Shown one piece after another: positions 19,037-27,851 of a DNA stretch of 64,000 nucleotides. Position numbers and translations under genes: made by a program. This stretch comes from Planctomycetota bacterium (GTDB taxonomy: Bacteria > Planctomycetota > Phycisphaerae > Tepidisphaerales > Tepidisphaeraceae), in NCBI GenBank assembly GCA_026693085.1, contig JAPLNB010000361.1, forward strand, positions 62,001-126,000, read 5' to 3'. How positions within the stretch are numbered: the first letter of the stretch is position 1; every line of letters begins with the position of its first letter. Under the pieces are notes generated by a model. It was given only the letters and a program-made list of their open reading frames with translations, was not told the DNA's origin and ran no database searches.

Positions 19037-20491
19037 ATGAGCGACTCCTCGCGAGACATGCCGACGACACAATCGCTTCGCTGGCCGTATCTGGGCGTTG
19101 CCGGCGGTGTCGTTTTGTTGGCGGCGGCGCTGCGATTTCCGATCGTCGGCCAGAGCTTGTGGTACGACGAGATATACACGCTGCTGAACTACATTCTGCA
19201 GCCGTGGGAGCAGATCGTGGCGGGGCAGTATTCACCGAACAACCATGTTCTGTTCAACTTGCTGGCGAAGCTCGTGACGCCGGAATATACGGACCCGGCG
19301 GTGCTGCGTGCTGATATTGGGCAGGTTGCCGTGCTGATCCGGCTGGTCTCGCTGCTGGCCGGGGTGGTTTTGCCGGTGGCGTTGGCGTGGCCGCTGCGGA
19401 AGGATCGGCCCTATCAGGCCATTCTGATCGCGGTGATCGCGGCGGTTCACCCTTGGTCGATCTGCCTGAGCGGCTGGGCGCGTGGCTATTCGCTGCTGTT
19501 GCTGCTGGGGGGACTCGCGACGAATTGGCTGCCGCAGCGGACGACGTCGGTCTATTGGAGATATGCGTTGGCGCTCACCGCGGCGTTGTATACCCAGCCG
19601 ATCGCGGTTGTCTTGGTGCCGGGGCATGCGATGACGATGCTGTTTCTTCGCCGGCCCATGCTGAGCACGTGGCTTCGCTCGGCGGGATTGGCAGGCGTGC
19701 TCACGTTCTTTCTTTACCTGCCGTTCCTCGGTGGAGCGGGGCAATACTGGTCGGGCTCGCGCGGCGCGTCGATCGGCTACCTGCAATTCGTGGGCGTATC
19801 GCTCCGCCATGCGCAGGCGGGCGATAATGTTGGCGGGGCAGCGGCGATCGCGGTGGCGCTGTTGGTCATCATCCCAGGGGGACTCGTGGCCTGGCGCACG
19901 CCGGCTGCGCGGCCAATGCTGATGAGCTTCGCCGCGACGGCGGTGTTGGGATTGCTCGTGCCGCTGGTCCTTCCGTCGGCAGGTGAAGTCCGAGCGATGC
20001 TTTGGCTGATTCCGCTGTATTGCATGGGTGCTGCTGCGATCCTGGCGGCGCCGATGCGAATGCCATGGATCGGTTGGGGCGCTACGGCGATGCTGCTGAT
20101 TGTCCTGGGCATTCTCACAAGCCGAATCCTTCGCATCCCCGCGCAGCCGATTCGAGATGCCATCGTCGAGGCGCGCAGGCTCGCCGGGCCTGGGGGCCGG
20201 GTCATCGGCGTCTACATGGCCGCTGCCGAAGCCCGCGCCGTGTACGGAAACTTGGACGCCATCGCCTACCGGGCAACCCCCCTGCCGAGTCCTGACCCCG
20301 CCTCGCTGCCATCGCTTCAGGAAGCGGAATCGCCATCGGCAAAAGGCGCGATAGCCGTCGTGTTCTACGAAAGCTTCATCCAGCGCGATGCACCGGATCT
20401 GTGGGGGCAGTTGCAGGAGCGGTATGAGCTGGTCGTTCGGCTTCCAGGGCGCGTATCCCCCACCGCCATCTACCAGCGAGTCTCGCCGTGA
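19037..20491 (+). CDS. Integral-membrane glycosyltransferase (GT-C, ArnT/PMT-like)
   Basis: 484 residues with about eleven membrane helices. The first periplasmic loop has SLWYDEIYTL, the acidic motif of GT-C enzymes that use polyprenyl-phosphate sugars (ArnT/PMT family). The C-terminal 110 residues form a soluble domain. The ATG starts immediately after the stop of the UbiA-like gene. The acceptor may be lipid A, a protein or another glycan and cannot be told from sequence. Its position in a menaquinone group is likely incidental. Confidence 0.75.
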   Translation: MSDSSRDMPTTQSLRWPYLGVAGGVVLLAAALRFPIVGQSLWYDEIYTLLNYILQPWEQIVAGQYSPNNHVLFNLLAKLVTPEYTDPAVLRADIGQVAVLIRLVSLLAGVVLPVALAWPLRKDRPYQAILIAVIAAVHPWSICLSGWARGYSLLLLLGGLATNWLPQRTTSVYWRYALALTAALYTQPIAVVLVPGHAMTMLFLRRPMLSTWLRSAGLAGVLTFFLYLPFLGGAGQYWSGSRGASIGYLQFVGVSLRHAQAGDNVGGAAAIAVALLVIIPGGLVAWRTPAARPMLMSFAATAVLGLLVPLVLPSAGEVRAMLWLIPLYCMGAAAILAAPMRMPWIGWGATAMLLIVLGILTSRILRIPAQPIRDAIVEARRLAGPGGRVIGVYMAAAEARAVYGNLDAIAYRATPLPSPDPASLPSLQEAESPSAKGAIAVVFYESFIQRDAPDLWGQLQERYELVVRLPGRVSPTAIYQRVSP

Positions 20492-20526
20492 ATGCCTGCG
20501 GCTGGAGCGGTTGCTCAGTGTGTGCA

Positions 20527-20577
20527 GCGACCCCTTTTGCGCGCCAACAGAATGACTGGCGACCCCTTTTGTACGCC
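20527..20577. repeat. Pair of 19-bp imperfect direct repeats between convergent genes
   Basis: GCGACCCCTTTTG followed by a CGCC-ending tail occurs at 20527-20545 and again at 20559-20577 (17 of 19 identical; start-to-start spacing 32 bp). They sit in the 111-nt gap between the convergent glycosyltransferase and RDD genes. Function is unknown; they could be remnants of a small repeat element. Confidence 0.6.
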
Positions 20578-20602
20578 TCCGTCTCTCGATACAACTTGAA
20601 TG

Positions 20603-21061
20603 CTACAGATGCTGTCGCTCCTCGAGTGGCATGATCTGAAATCTCCGCGGTCCTCCATCATCTGGTAGCTGCGGTTCATGCCACACCGCTGTGCCGCAGA
20701 TCAGATCCGCCAGAGTTCGATGACGGTCATCAATGAATGCGATGATGGCCGACACCGGGAGCAGCGGGAGCAGGACGACGCCGAGGAAAATTCGCACCAA
20801 GCACCACCAGAAGCCGATGGGGCCTCCATTCCGCGTGCCGATGCGCAGGTCCACAAGACGCATACCATACGTTCCGCGACGAAATGAGCCTTCCAGCAGG
20901 ACAGTGGCCGACGGCGCCAGGTACACCAGAAGAACACTTGCGATTGCACCCATCTCGTTGACGCCCGCACAGAAGGCAACGGCCAACACGTAGACACACG
21001 CGGGCGCAAATGTGCTCGCCGATGCGGTGGCCCGCCTCAAGAGTGATGCCGGCTCGTTCAT
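20603..21061 (-). CDS. RDD-family membrane protein
   Basis: 152 residues with three hydrophobic segments. The Arg and two Asp residues that name the RDD family are visible: GSFRRGTYGMRLVDLRIG in the first half and FIDDRHRTLADLICGT at the end. RDD proteins are small inner-membrane proteins; some act as cation/proton antiporters, but most are uncharacterised. The gene is divergent from mqnE, with only 68 nt between the starts, so a shared promoter region is likely. Confidence 0.8.
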   Translation of the reverse strand: MNEPASLLRRATASASTFAPACVYVLAVAFCAGVNEMGAIASVLLVYLAPSATVLLEGSFRRGTYGMRLVDLRIGTRNGGPIGFWWCLVRIFLGVVLLPLLPVSAIIAFIDDRHRTLADLICGTAVWHEPQLPDDGGPRRFQIMPLEERQHL

Positions 21062-21129
21062 TCGCTCCCGCTTTCAAAACCGTCAAGACAATAGAAACGG
21101 CTGCACCATCCTCATATACTCCGGCGACA

Positions 21130-22293
21130 ATGTCGAGAGAACTGGCGAATCCTGTGTCAGATCCCGCGCTGATGTCCGTCGCCCAGAAAGTCATGGCAAG
21201 CGAAGTCTTGTCGCAGGACGATGGCCTGGCGCTCTACCACAGCCGCGATGTTCATGGAATCGGCCGGCTCGCCGATGTCGTTCGGCGGCGATTGCACGGA
21301 AACAAAGTCTATTTCAACCGCAATCGCCACATCAACTACACCAACCTCTGCGCGCTGAGCTGCAAGTTCTGCTCCTTCTATCGCAAGCGCGGCGAAGAGG
21401 GGGCGTATGAAATGACCGTCGAGCAGATCGTGGCGGCCGCCCAGGAAGCCGCGGCCGGCGGCGCGACCGAGGTGCACATCGTCGGCGGCCTGCACCCGTC
21501 GCTCCAGTTCCATTATTACCTGGACATGCTCCGCGCCATCCGCGCCGCCTGCCCGCAACTCCACATCAAGGCATTCACCGCGATTGAGATCATCCACTTC
21601 ACTCGCATCGCTCGGCTGAGCCTCCAAGAAGTGCTCATGGCATTGCGCGATGCCGGCCTGGGGTCGTTGCCGGGTGGCGGCGCCGAGATTTTCGACGACC
21701 GCGTGCACGATGAGGTCTTCAAAGGAAAGGTGCGGTCGGATAAGTGGTTTGCCGTGCATCGAGCGGCGCATCGGCTGGGCATCGCGTCGAATGCGACGAT
21801 GCTCTATGGACACGTCGAGCGGCCAGAGGAGCGGATCTCGCATCTCGTCAAGCTGCGCGAACTGCAGGTGGAGTCGCTCGCGTCATCGCCGGCGTGCTTC
21901 AACTGTATGGTCCCACTCAGCTTCATCCCCGAGCGAAGCGAACTGGGCCATCTGCCGGGGCCGACAGGTTTGACCGACCTGAAGACGCTGGCGATCGCAC
22001 GGCTAATGCTGCACAACATTGCACACATCAAGGCATTCTGGATCATGCAGGGTATCGGGCTGTCGCAGGTGGCGCTGGATTGGGGATGTGATGATCTGGA
22101 CGGAACGGTTGTCTGGTACGACATCACCAAACGCACGGGAGCGGGCACGACTCACCAGGAACTGCATGTCAGCGACATCAAGCGAATCGTCCGCGAGCCG
22201 GGGTTCGCTGCGGTCGAACGGGATACGCTTTATCGCGAGATTCGCCGCGATCCGCACACCGATCGAGTGGTAGCCGGGGCAGGCGTGGACTGA
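21130..22293 (+). CDS. mqnE: Aminofutalosine synthase (radical SAM)
   Basis: 387 residues from ATG 21130; the frame is open further upstream but would overlap the divergent RDD gene. CALSCKFCSFYRK at about residues 73-85 gives the CxxxCxxC [4Fe-4S] cluster of radical-SAM enzymes. GGATEVHIVGGLHPSL, GGGAEIFDDRVHDEV and RTGAGTTHQELHVSDI are typical of MqnE, which joins 3-(1-carboxyvinyloxy)benzoate to SAM-derived adenosine to give aminofutalosine. MqnC is related but differs in these motifs. With the UbiA-like gene it argues for menaquinone synthesis by the futalosine pathway. Confidence 0.92.
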   Translation: MSRELANPVSDPALMSVAQKVMASEVLSQDDGLALYHSRDVHGIGRLADVVRRRLHGNKVYFNRNRHINYTNLCALSCKFCSFYRKRGEEGAYEMTVEQIVAAAQEAAAGGATEVHIVGGLHPSLQFHYYLDMLRAIRAACPQLHIKAFTAIEIIHFTRIARLSLQEVLMALRDAGLGSLPGGGAEIFDDRVHDEVFKGKVRSDKWFAVHRAAHRLGIASNATMLYGHVERPEERISHLVKLRELQVESLASSPACFNCMVPLSFIPERSELGHLPGPTGLTDLKTLAIARLMLHNIAHIKAFWIMQGIGLSQVALDWGCDDLDGTVVWYDITKRTGAGTTHQELHVSDIKRIVREPGFAAVERDTLYREIRRDPHTDRVVAGAGVD

Positions 22294-22535
22294 CGATCCC
22301 GGTTCGATCGACCTGACCTGAACCGCTTTGCAGGTTCCGGTACCGCTCGCCAATCGCTTTCCCCGTTTCGTGTCGCCGAAGCCCGAAGGGCTCGCTCTTC
22401 CTCCCTCCGCCGAGCCCGCTCCATTGACTGGCAAACCGCTATTAAGGCATTCGGCTTCAGAATTCATCCCAACCCGTCCGATAAGGGCAAGGCAGAGATG
22501 TTGTTGTGTTTTTTCGCGGAGGGGATGAATCTGGT

Positions 22536-23498
22536 ATGCGCAAGCAGAAGAGCAAATCCGGCGGTTGGGGTGCATTCGTCGGCATCATGACAGCCCTACG
22601 CGGAAAGCTGATCGGCTTGGTCATTCTAGGAACGATCGGGACGGGCAGCGCGTATGGATACTACCGGCTGCGCCAGCACATTGAACAAGAACTGGCGTAT
22701 CCCGAGTCCCAGCCCACGGTGGTGTTGAAGGATCGGCCGGCGTGGATGAGCGATGCGCTGGCGGAGCGAATCGCCAACTCCGCACAACCCGTCGGCGTAA
22801 GATCGGCGCTCGATCACCAACTGCTGAAGGACATCGCGACGGTGTTGCAGCACAATCCGTGGGTGCGCGAGGTGCGGCAGGTGCGGCGGGTGTTTGGCAA
22901 GTCCCCGGGGGATACGATTGAGATCGACTGCGAATACCGCGAGCCGATGGCGCTGGTCGCGTATCGGAACGAGTATATTCTCATTGACAGCCAAGGCTAC
23001 AGGCTCCCCGAACGCTTCCCCGCCAAGACCAATCCGCGCATCATGTTCGGCGCCGAAGGCGGCGTAGTTCTTCGGATCATTGATGGCGTCGTCTTCGTGC
23101 CCCCTGAGCTGGACGGAAAGAAAAAGCCCGCGGACGACCTCCTCGCCGGCCTCGACCTCGTCAAGCTGCTTTACGGCAAGCCGTTCGCCGATGAGATCTA
23201 TCGCGTGAACGTGGCGAACTTCGGCGGGCGGCAGGATGGGCGTAAGGCGCATCTGTCGCTGACGACCAAGTATGGCACGGAGATCGCGTGGGGCCGGCCG
23301 GTTCGGAGCTTGAACTTTGAACTGCCGGCGGCGAAGAAACTGGAGCGTCTGGCGGCGTTGAAGGATTATTTCAAGCGCGTTGACGGGGGCCGATCCCGGC
23401 TCGACATCCGCAACGACGCCATTCTGCAACCGGCGACCGAGAAGGATTCGGTCGTTCGCGCCGACGGCAGCCGCCCCGGACACACACCGGCCAATTGA
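22536..23498 (+). CDS. ftsQ: FtsQ/DivIB-like division protein
   Basis: 320 residues from ATG 22536 (GGAGGGG about 12 nt upstream; GTG 22506 is an in-frame alternative). Topology is a basic cytoplasmic tail, one membrane segment near residues 22-45, then a long extracytoplasmic part. LLKDIATVLQHNPWVREVRQ and DTIEIDCEYREPMALV resemble the POTRA domain of FtsQ/DivIB, and EYILIDSQGYRLPE matches the start of the FtsQ beta domain. Its place upstream of mraZ/rsmH/ftsL-like genes supports a division role. Conservation is low, so the name is a best fit rather than proven. Confidence 0.65.
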   Translation: MRKQKSKSGGWGAFVGIMTALRGKLIGLVILGTIGTGSAYGYYRLRQHIEQELAYPESQPTVVLKDRPAWMSDALAERIANSAQPVGVRSALDHQLLKDIATVLQHNPWVREVRQVRRVFGKSPGDTIEIDCEYREPMALVAYRNEYILIDSQGYRLPERFPAKTNPRIMFGAEGGVVLRIIDGVVFVPPELDGKKKPADDLLAGLDLVKLLYGKPFADEIYRVNVANFGGRQDGRKAHLSLTTKYGTEIAWGRPVRSLNFELPAAKKLERLAALKDYFKRVDGGRSRLDIRNDAILQPATEKDSVVRADGSRPGHTPAN

Positions 23499-23535
23499 CA
23501 ACTGGCGGCTGGCGGCTTTCAATTGCCTTTTGCCC

Positions 23536-24210
23536 ATGCAATCGCCGCCGATCTTCGAACCATCGCATACTCCCTCCCACTTTCTCCCACTGACACTCTG
23601 GCTGGGCATTCAACTGCTCGTTCTGCTGGCGGCGGCAACGCAAATTCGGTTATCGGACCAGTTCCCGCGCCCGCCGGAACGCCTCGCGCTGGATGAGATG
23701 CTGGTAGCGCAAGTCGCGATGGCAGCGATGCTCTTCCCACTGCTGCTGCGAAACGCCGCAACGACGGCTCTGGTCGTGGCGGCGAGTTGGCCATTCGTGC
23801 AACTCGCGGGCGTGCTTTCGTCCGCCTCGCCAGTAAACGTCTTCAGCGCCGGATGCTATGTCAGCGTATGGCTCGTGGTCCTGGGGTTGTGCAGCCCACT
23901 GCTGCGAACAGAGAAGGCAAAGATGCTCGCAGTCGCAACCGCGACGGCGGCTGCGCTGGGCGGAGCGCTGATATGGTATGTGCGAGCGGAGTTTGCATTC
24001 GATCCATCGGAGCCGTCGTCGGCAGCAGCCAGTGCGATGGGGCCGATCGTCGGCGCGCTGGCGGCATCGCACGGACAGGCAGTTGCGATCAGCGTCTGGG
24101 GGCCGATGGCAATCGCGCTTGCGATCAGCCTGACGGCTGCGGTGATTGCCTGGATCAGGCGAGGGAAAACGCTAAACAAAGGCCACGCAATCGTTAGCAC
24201 ACCAGTCTGA
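23536..24210 (+). CDS. Hypothetical six-helix membrane protein
   Basis: 224 residues from ATG 23536; an in-frame extension upstream overlaps the ftsQ-like gene and has a poor composition. About six membrane helices are visible, the first at LTLWLGIQLLVLLAAATQI. No catalytic or binding motif is recognised. It lies 37 nt after the ftsQ-like gene and is probably cotranscribed with it. Confidence 0.6.
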   Translation: MQSPPIFEPSHTPSHFLPLTLWLGIQLLVLLAAATQIRLSDQFPRPPERLALDEMLVAQVAMAAMLFPLLLRNAATTALVVAASWPFVQLAGVLSSASPVNVFSAGCYVSVWLVVLGLCSPLLRTEKAKMLAVATATAAALGGALIWYVRAEFAFDPSEPSSAAASAMGPIVGALAASHGQAVAISVWGPMAIALAISLTAAVIAWIRRGKTLNKGHAIVSTPV

Positions 24211-24439
24211 AACCGACATCGCCCGGTATCCATTGGCAGCGATAAAAGATCTCGACAAGTTATCCACAGGTAATCCACAACCAAGCTTGCCGAAATCACC
24301 TGCGTACTCGCTTTTCTGGCGTGCTACGCGGGTTTCTCGGCATCTCTCGGTGAAGACTTTAAAAAAAATCGCGGTTGAGTCTCTTTTGGCTTGCATGGGT
24401 GGGGCATTGTGGTAACAATTCCCATGTCATCGCTGGCAA
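24211..24439 (+). promoter_or_regulatory. mraZ upstream region with two DnaA-box-like motifs
   Basis: The 229-nt gap before mraZ contains TTATCCACA at 24260-24268, an exact match to the DnaA-box consensus. A one-mismatch copy TAATCCACA in the same orientation lies at 24271-24279, so the spacing is one helical turn (11 bp). An A-rich run (eight A) lies near 24361-24368. Further on, TGGGTGGGGCATTGTGG (about 24395-24411) is rich in the TGGG units that MraZ binds as direct repeats, but the spacing is not canonical. This could be a DnaA- and/or MraZ-regulated promoter. Confidence 0.5.
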
Positions 24440-24922
24440 ATGGAATGGTTTCCCTTGAGATTACTATACGGCAACTATGAACTGACCATTGATGACAAGA
24501 ACCGTATGCTTGTCCCATCCGAGATACGAAGAGCATTGGAACCTGCTACGGATGGCGAAGCGTTTTTTCTCGTAACGGGTGTGAACGGCAAGTTGTGGTT
24601 ATACCCGGAAAAGTATTATGAGACGCTGGCTAGTCAAACGCGATCAGAGATGGCGCCGGAGGAAGACCTGCTGGCATTTGACCAGGCGAACATCGCGATG
24701 GCCTGCAAAGTAGATTGGGACAAGCAGGGACGGATTCTGATTTCGGAGAAGGTGCTGAAGAAGGCAAATCTGGGCAAGGATGTTGTATTGCTGGGCGTAC
24801 GTGATCATGCTGAGATCTGGGACCGGACAGACTGGCAGAAGCGAGCAGACGAACTGGATCAACGGCGTGCGGAAATCGCAGTGAGAACAAAGCAACAGCG
24901 GCAGACTCCGCCGCAGGCTTGA
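24440..24922 (+). CDS. mraZ: Transcriptional regulator MraZ
   Basis: 160 residues with two AbrB-like SpoVT domains. YGNYELTIDDKNRMLVPSEI near the N-terminus and CKVDWDKQGRILISEKVLKK about 70 residues later are the paired MraZ signatures. MraZ forms rings that bind repeats upstream of its own division/cell-wall operon. It is separated from rsmH by an unusually long gap of about 700 nt. The C-terminal 20 residues are Gln/Arg-rich and non-conserved. Confidence 0.93.
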   Translation: MEWFPLRLLYGNYELTIDDKNRMLVPSEIRRALEPATDGEAFFLVTGVNGKLWLYPEKYYETLASQTRSEMAPEEDLLAFDQANIAMACKVDWDKQGRILISEKVLKKANLGKDVVLLGVRDHAEIWDRTDWQKRADELDQRRAEIAVRTKQQRQTPPQA

Positions 24923-25625
24923 AACGGGTTCTGACGGGAATACAGGCAACTCAGTTCCCCGCGGCATTCGGTCGGATTGGATGCGTGAAGGAAGCATGGA
25001 CGAAAACATGTCCAGGGAAGGATTAGGTCTCTTAAATTAGTGACGCTTGAGCAACAGGCTGTCGGTGCATGATGCGTCGGCAGCGGTCGCTCGGCCAATG
25101 CAGGAGTAGTTGCGAAGGTTGACTTGCGCAGCATGGTTGACTCTCCGTCTGCGAGGCACGGACGCCTTGGGATGGAGGGATGACGGGCTTGGACGGGAAG
25201 AACCCCCGAGCCTGGGAGGGGCGTCCGACCGTCAGGAGGATGGTCCGACGCCCCAACATTGCCCGACGGCGAAGGAACGCCGCCGAGCGAGCCATGCGGC
25301 GGCGGTCAGTCGTACGCGATGGTTGACACGACGATACGCGGAGCCGTCTCACGGACGGGGCCCTCGCCTGCAATTCGAGGGGGCTGGATGCCCGACTCTG
25401 CCGTATCGCCCTTTGGCCAACAAATCAGCCGCCGTCTTGCGGCAACACCCATGATCTCTCAACCGGCCGCGCGGCCTGCATACACTCGGCCCGGTGCCAT
25501 GATCATCGCCGATCCCGCGTGACTTACTTGAGCCCGGTTGGCCATCGGGCATCCAAACAACATCCTAATTATAACTTGTGTTGCGCTCTGTTTGCAAGTG
25601 GAAAAGAAGAGCGTACGCTCCCGCC
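24923..25625 (+). other. Long mraZ-rsmH gap with a structured, RNA-like segment
   Basis: No convincing coding frame lies in this 703-nt stretch. Segment A (CGGACGCC, 25159-25166) is perfectly complementary to part of segment B (25218-25230). B is also complementary to segment C (25242-25254), 12 of 13 pairs with an 11-nt loop. A:B and B:C therefore exclude each other. An additional GC-rich hairpin lies inside A:B. A-T rich TTATAAC near 25568-25574 could be a -10 element for rsmH. I could not match it to RNase P RNA, tmRNA, SRP RNA or 6S RNA. Confidence 0.5.
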
Positions 25626-26540
25626 ATGGACTTACCCGCAACCGGCCATGAAAGCGTTCTGCTCGATGAAGTGCTCAGTTGGGTTGCCCCACGACCGGGT
25701 GGAACCGTCGTCGACTGCACCGTAGGCCGCGGGGGGCATTCGCTGGCCATCGCGCAACGGATGGAACCGTCAGGACTTCTGATTGGCTTGGACGTCGATC
25801 AGCGTAATCTGGAATACGCCCAACCCAGGCTCGCAGAGGCAAGAACGCGGGTTCGGCTGTTCTATGCCAATTTCGCCAACATCGCCGATGTTCTCAAGGA
25901 AGCCCAGGTAGACGCAGTCGATGGAATTCTCGCCGATCTCGGACTCAGCACCAACCAATTTCTCGACCCCCAGTACGGCATGTCCTTCGCCCAAGACATG
26001 CCGCTGGACATGCGATTGGACCTGCACATCAGGCAAACGGCGGCCGACCTCGTGAACCATCTGCGGGAACAGGATCTGGCCGACGTCCTGTATAACTTGG
26101 CCCAGGAACGTTACTCGCGACGGATCGCCAGAAAGATTACGGAAGCACGCCGGATTTCGCCGATTACCACTACCGGACGCCTTGCGGAGATCGTCCGGTC
26201 GGCCATTGGCAGGCGCAGCGGCGCCCCGGAGAAAATTGACCCGGCGACGCGGACGTTCCTGGCCCTGCGAATGTGCGTGAACCAGGAAATTCAGAAGCTC
26301 CAGGCGTTCCTGGCCACGGCCCCGAAGCTCTTAAAGCCCGGCGGCAGGTTGGCCGTGATCAGTTTTCAGTCGACGGAAGATCGACTGGTGAAGCAGGCGT
26401 TTCGGTCCACGGCGGAGTCCGGGTTGTTCGACGTCCTGACCAGGAAGCCCATCTCTCCCACCGAAGCCGAAATCGCCCGCAATCCACGAAGTCGATCCGC
26501 TAAGCTGCGGGTGCTGCTGAGGCGCCCGGAGGGTCAGTAA
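25626..26540 (+). CDS. rsmH: 16S rRNA m4C1402 methyltransferase RsmH (MraW)
   Basis: 304 residues from ATG 25626, where homology begins (GHESVLLDEVLSWV). GGTVVDCTVGRGGHS is the SAM-binding loop. GILADLGLSTNQFLDPQYG, TRTFLALRMCVNQEI and GGRLAVISFQSTEDRLVK are the standard RsmH motifs. The enzyme N4-methylates C1402 in the 16S rRNA P-site and is normally in the mraZ-rsmH-ftsL-ftsI operon. Here it is followed 16 nt later by a LysM gene instead of ftsL. Confidence 0.95.
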   Translation: MDLPATGHESVLLDEVLSWVAPRPGGTVVDCTVGRGGHSLAIAQRMEPSGLLIGLDVDQRNLEYAQPRLAEARTRVRLFYANFANIADVLKEAQVDAVDGILADLGLSTNQFLDPQYGMSFAQDMPLDMRLDLHIRQTAADLVNHLREQDLADVLYNLAQERYSRRIARKITEARRISPITTTGRLAEIVRSAIGRRSGAPEKIDPATRTFLALRMCVNQEIQKLQAFLATAPKLLKPGGRLAVISFQSTEDRLVKQAFRSTAESGLFDVLTRKPISPTEAEIARNPRSRSAKLRVLLRRPEGQ

Positions 26541-26556
26541 CGAGCCTGGAGATGCC

Positions 26557-27399
26557 ATGACACGGGAAACGAAGATCGGGTTGCTGGTCGGACTGGCGTT
26601 CATCATCGTGATCGGAATCCTGTTGTCCGATCATTTCGCAAGCACAATGCAGCCGCCCCCGGCTTCGTTGGTCACGGCCACAGACAACGTGTTCAAGAGC
26701 ACCGTTACCCCGGGCGCCAAGCAAGGTGCCGGGAGCGACCTGAAGATCGACACCGTCAAGCCCAACAAGCAGGTCGGCATCGGCCCAGGCCCGAACGATG
26801 GCAAGGCCAAAGTCGAGGTCGGCCCCGGTGACAGTGTCAAGAAAATCATCGAGATCCAGGGTAACTCTGCTACCGACCCTGGCGCCAAAGACGCCGATCC
26901 AGGCCATACGCAGGCCAAGGGCAACGAGGGCAATGGCGACGGCGATCACGAGGCTGTCCCGGCCGGCATGCGCCAGTACACCGCCGAAAAAGGTGACAAC
27001 CTCTCCAAGATCGCCGCCAAGCTGATGGGCAAGAACACCAAGGCCACCCGCGACGCCATCATCAAGGCCAATCCCTCGCTGCAGAGAAACCCCGACGGCA
27101 TTACCGCCGGCAAAACGTACCTCGTCCCCCCGAAGGACGGCAATTCGCCCACGCCGAACAGTGGCAACAGCGATACACGCACCGTGCTTGGCCCCACAAC
27201 CCGCCCCATCGGCAACGATACCGTCTATACCACCAAGCAAGGCGATAACCTCTGGCGGATCGCTATCGATCAGGTGGGCAGCAGCACGGCTTTGGCGCAG
27301 ATCCGCGAACTGAACAAGGATGTCATCAAGAAAGGCGATTCCATTCAGCCGGGCATGAAGCTTCGCCTCCCCCCGAAGCAGATGGCGTCGGCAAATTGA
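26557..27399 (+). CDS. Membrane-anchored protein with two LysM domains
   Basis: 280 residues; GGAGA lies 6 nt before the ATG. A membrane anchor is at residues 6-24 (KIGLLVGLAFIIVIGILLSD), followed by a Gly/Pro/Lys-rich linker. Two LysM peptidoglycan-binding domains follow: YTAEKGDNLSKIAAKLMG near residue 140 and YTTKQGDNLWRIAIDQVG near residue 225. It lies between rsmH and an ftsL-like gene, a position that suggests a role at the division site or in cell-wall attachment. No hydrolase domain is present. Confidence 0.88.
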   Translation: MTRETKIGLLVGLAFIIVIGILLSDHFASTMQPPPASLVTATDNVFKSTVTPGAKQGAGSDLKIDTVKPNKQVGIGPGPNDGKAKVEVGPGDSVKKIIEIQGNSATDPGAKDADPGHTQAKGNEGNGDGDHEAVPAGMRQYTAEKGDNLSKIAAKLMGKNTKATRDAIIKANPSLQRNPDGITAGKTYLVPPKDGNSPTPNSGNSDTRTVLGPTTRPIGNDTVYTTKQGDNLWRIAIDQVGSSTALAQIRELNKDVIKKGDSIQPGMKLRLPPKQMASAN

Positions 27400-27428
27400 G
27401 CGATGAATACCCGGCACGGACTTGAGCT

Positions 27429-27731
27429 ATGTTGAAGATGTTGTTGTGCCTGGGCTGTGCATTGGCGATCGCCGTCGCGATGCTTGAGCTGCGCCAGCAG
27501 GAACTGGAACTCAAGCACCGCGCCGCAAAGCTTCAGGAAGAGATCGAGGGCCAGCAGGCCAAGCTCTGGGGACAGCAGTTGCAGATCGCCATCTACACCG
27601 CCCCCAATGCGCTGGCCAAAACGATCAACCACCACTCGCTCGAACTCGTGCCCGAGGGCAAGGCCGGTGAAGATGGGATCAACCTGGAAGGCAACGAAAC
27701 CGAAGCCGACCGCAACGCCGGCGGCCTGTGA
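27429..27731 (+). CDS. ftsL: FtsL-like division protein
   Basis: 100 residues. It has a short N-terminus, one membrane helix (LLCLGCALAIAVAMLEL), then a coiled coil (LRQQELELKHRAAKLQEEIE, about residues 21-50) and a Trp-Gly turn (KLWGQQLQIAIYT). That is the architecture of FtsL/FtsB, and the gene is downstream of rsmH, the usual place for ftsL. Sequence conservation in this family is minimal, so the call rests on size, topology and position. It is directly followed by an intrinsic terminator, so ftsI and the mur genes are not in this operon. Confidence 0.65.
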   Translation: MLKMLLCLGCALAIAVAMLELRQQELELKHRAAKLQEEIEGQQAKLWGQQLQIAIYTAPNALAKTINHHSLELVPEGKAGEDGINLEGNETEADRNAGGL

Positions 27732-27779
27732 TCCCCGACCTCTGGTTCCCCACGATTAAATCGAATAGACAATGCACCG

Positions 27780-27807
27780 GACGGCCTGGCTTACCAGGCC
27801 GTCTTTT
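27780..27807 (+). terminator. Intrinsic terminator after the ftsL-like gene
   Basis: Perfect 10-bp stem GACGGCCTGG / CCAGGCCGTC with a 4-nt loop (CTTA), followed by TTTT and a pyrimidine-rich tail. It lies 49 nt after the ftsL-like stop and ends the mraZ/rsmH operon. The convergent YtpQ gene ends 45 nt further on. Confidence 0.92.
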
Positions 27808-27851
27808 CCCCTCTCGTCCCCCAAGCGCCGGCATAAAACGCGCTCCACTCC

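Noticed and set aside
24923-25625. RNase P RNA, tmRNA, SRP RNA or 6S RNA in the mraZ-rsmH gap
   Set aside because: None of the conserved sequence blocks I know for these RNAs could be found on either strand.
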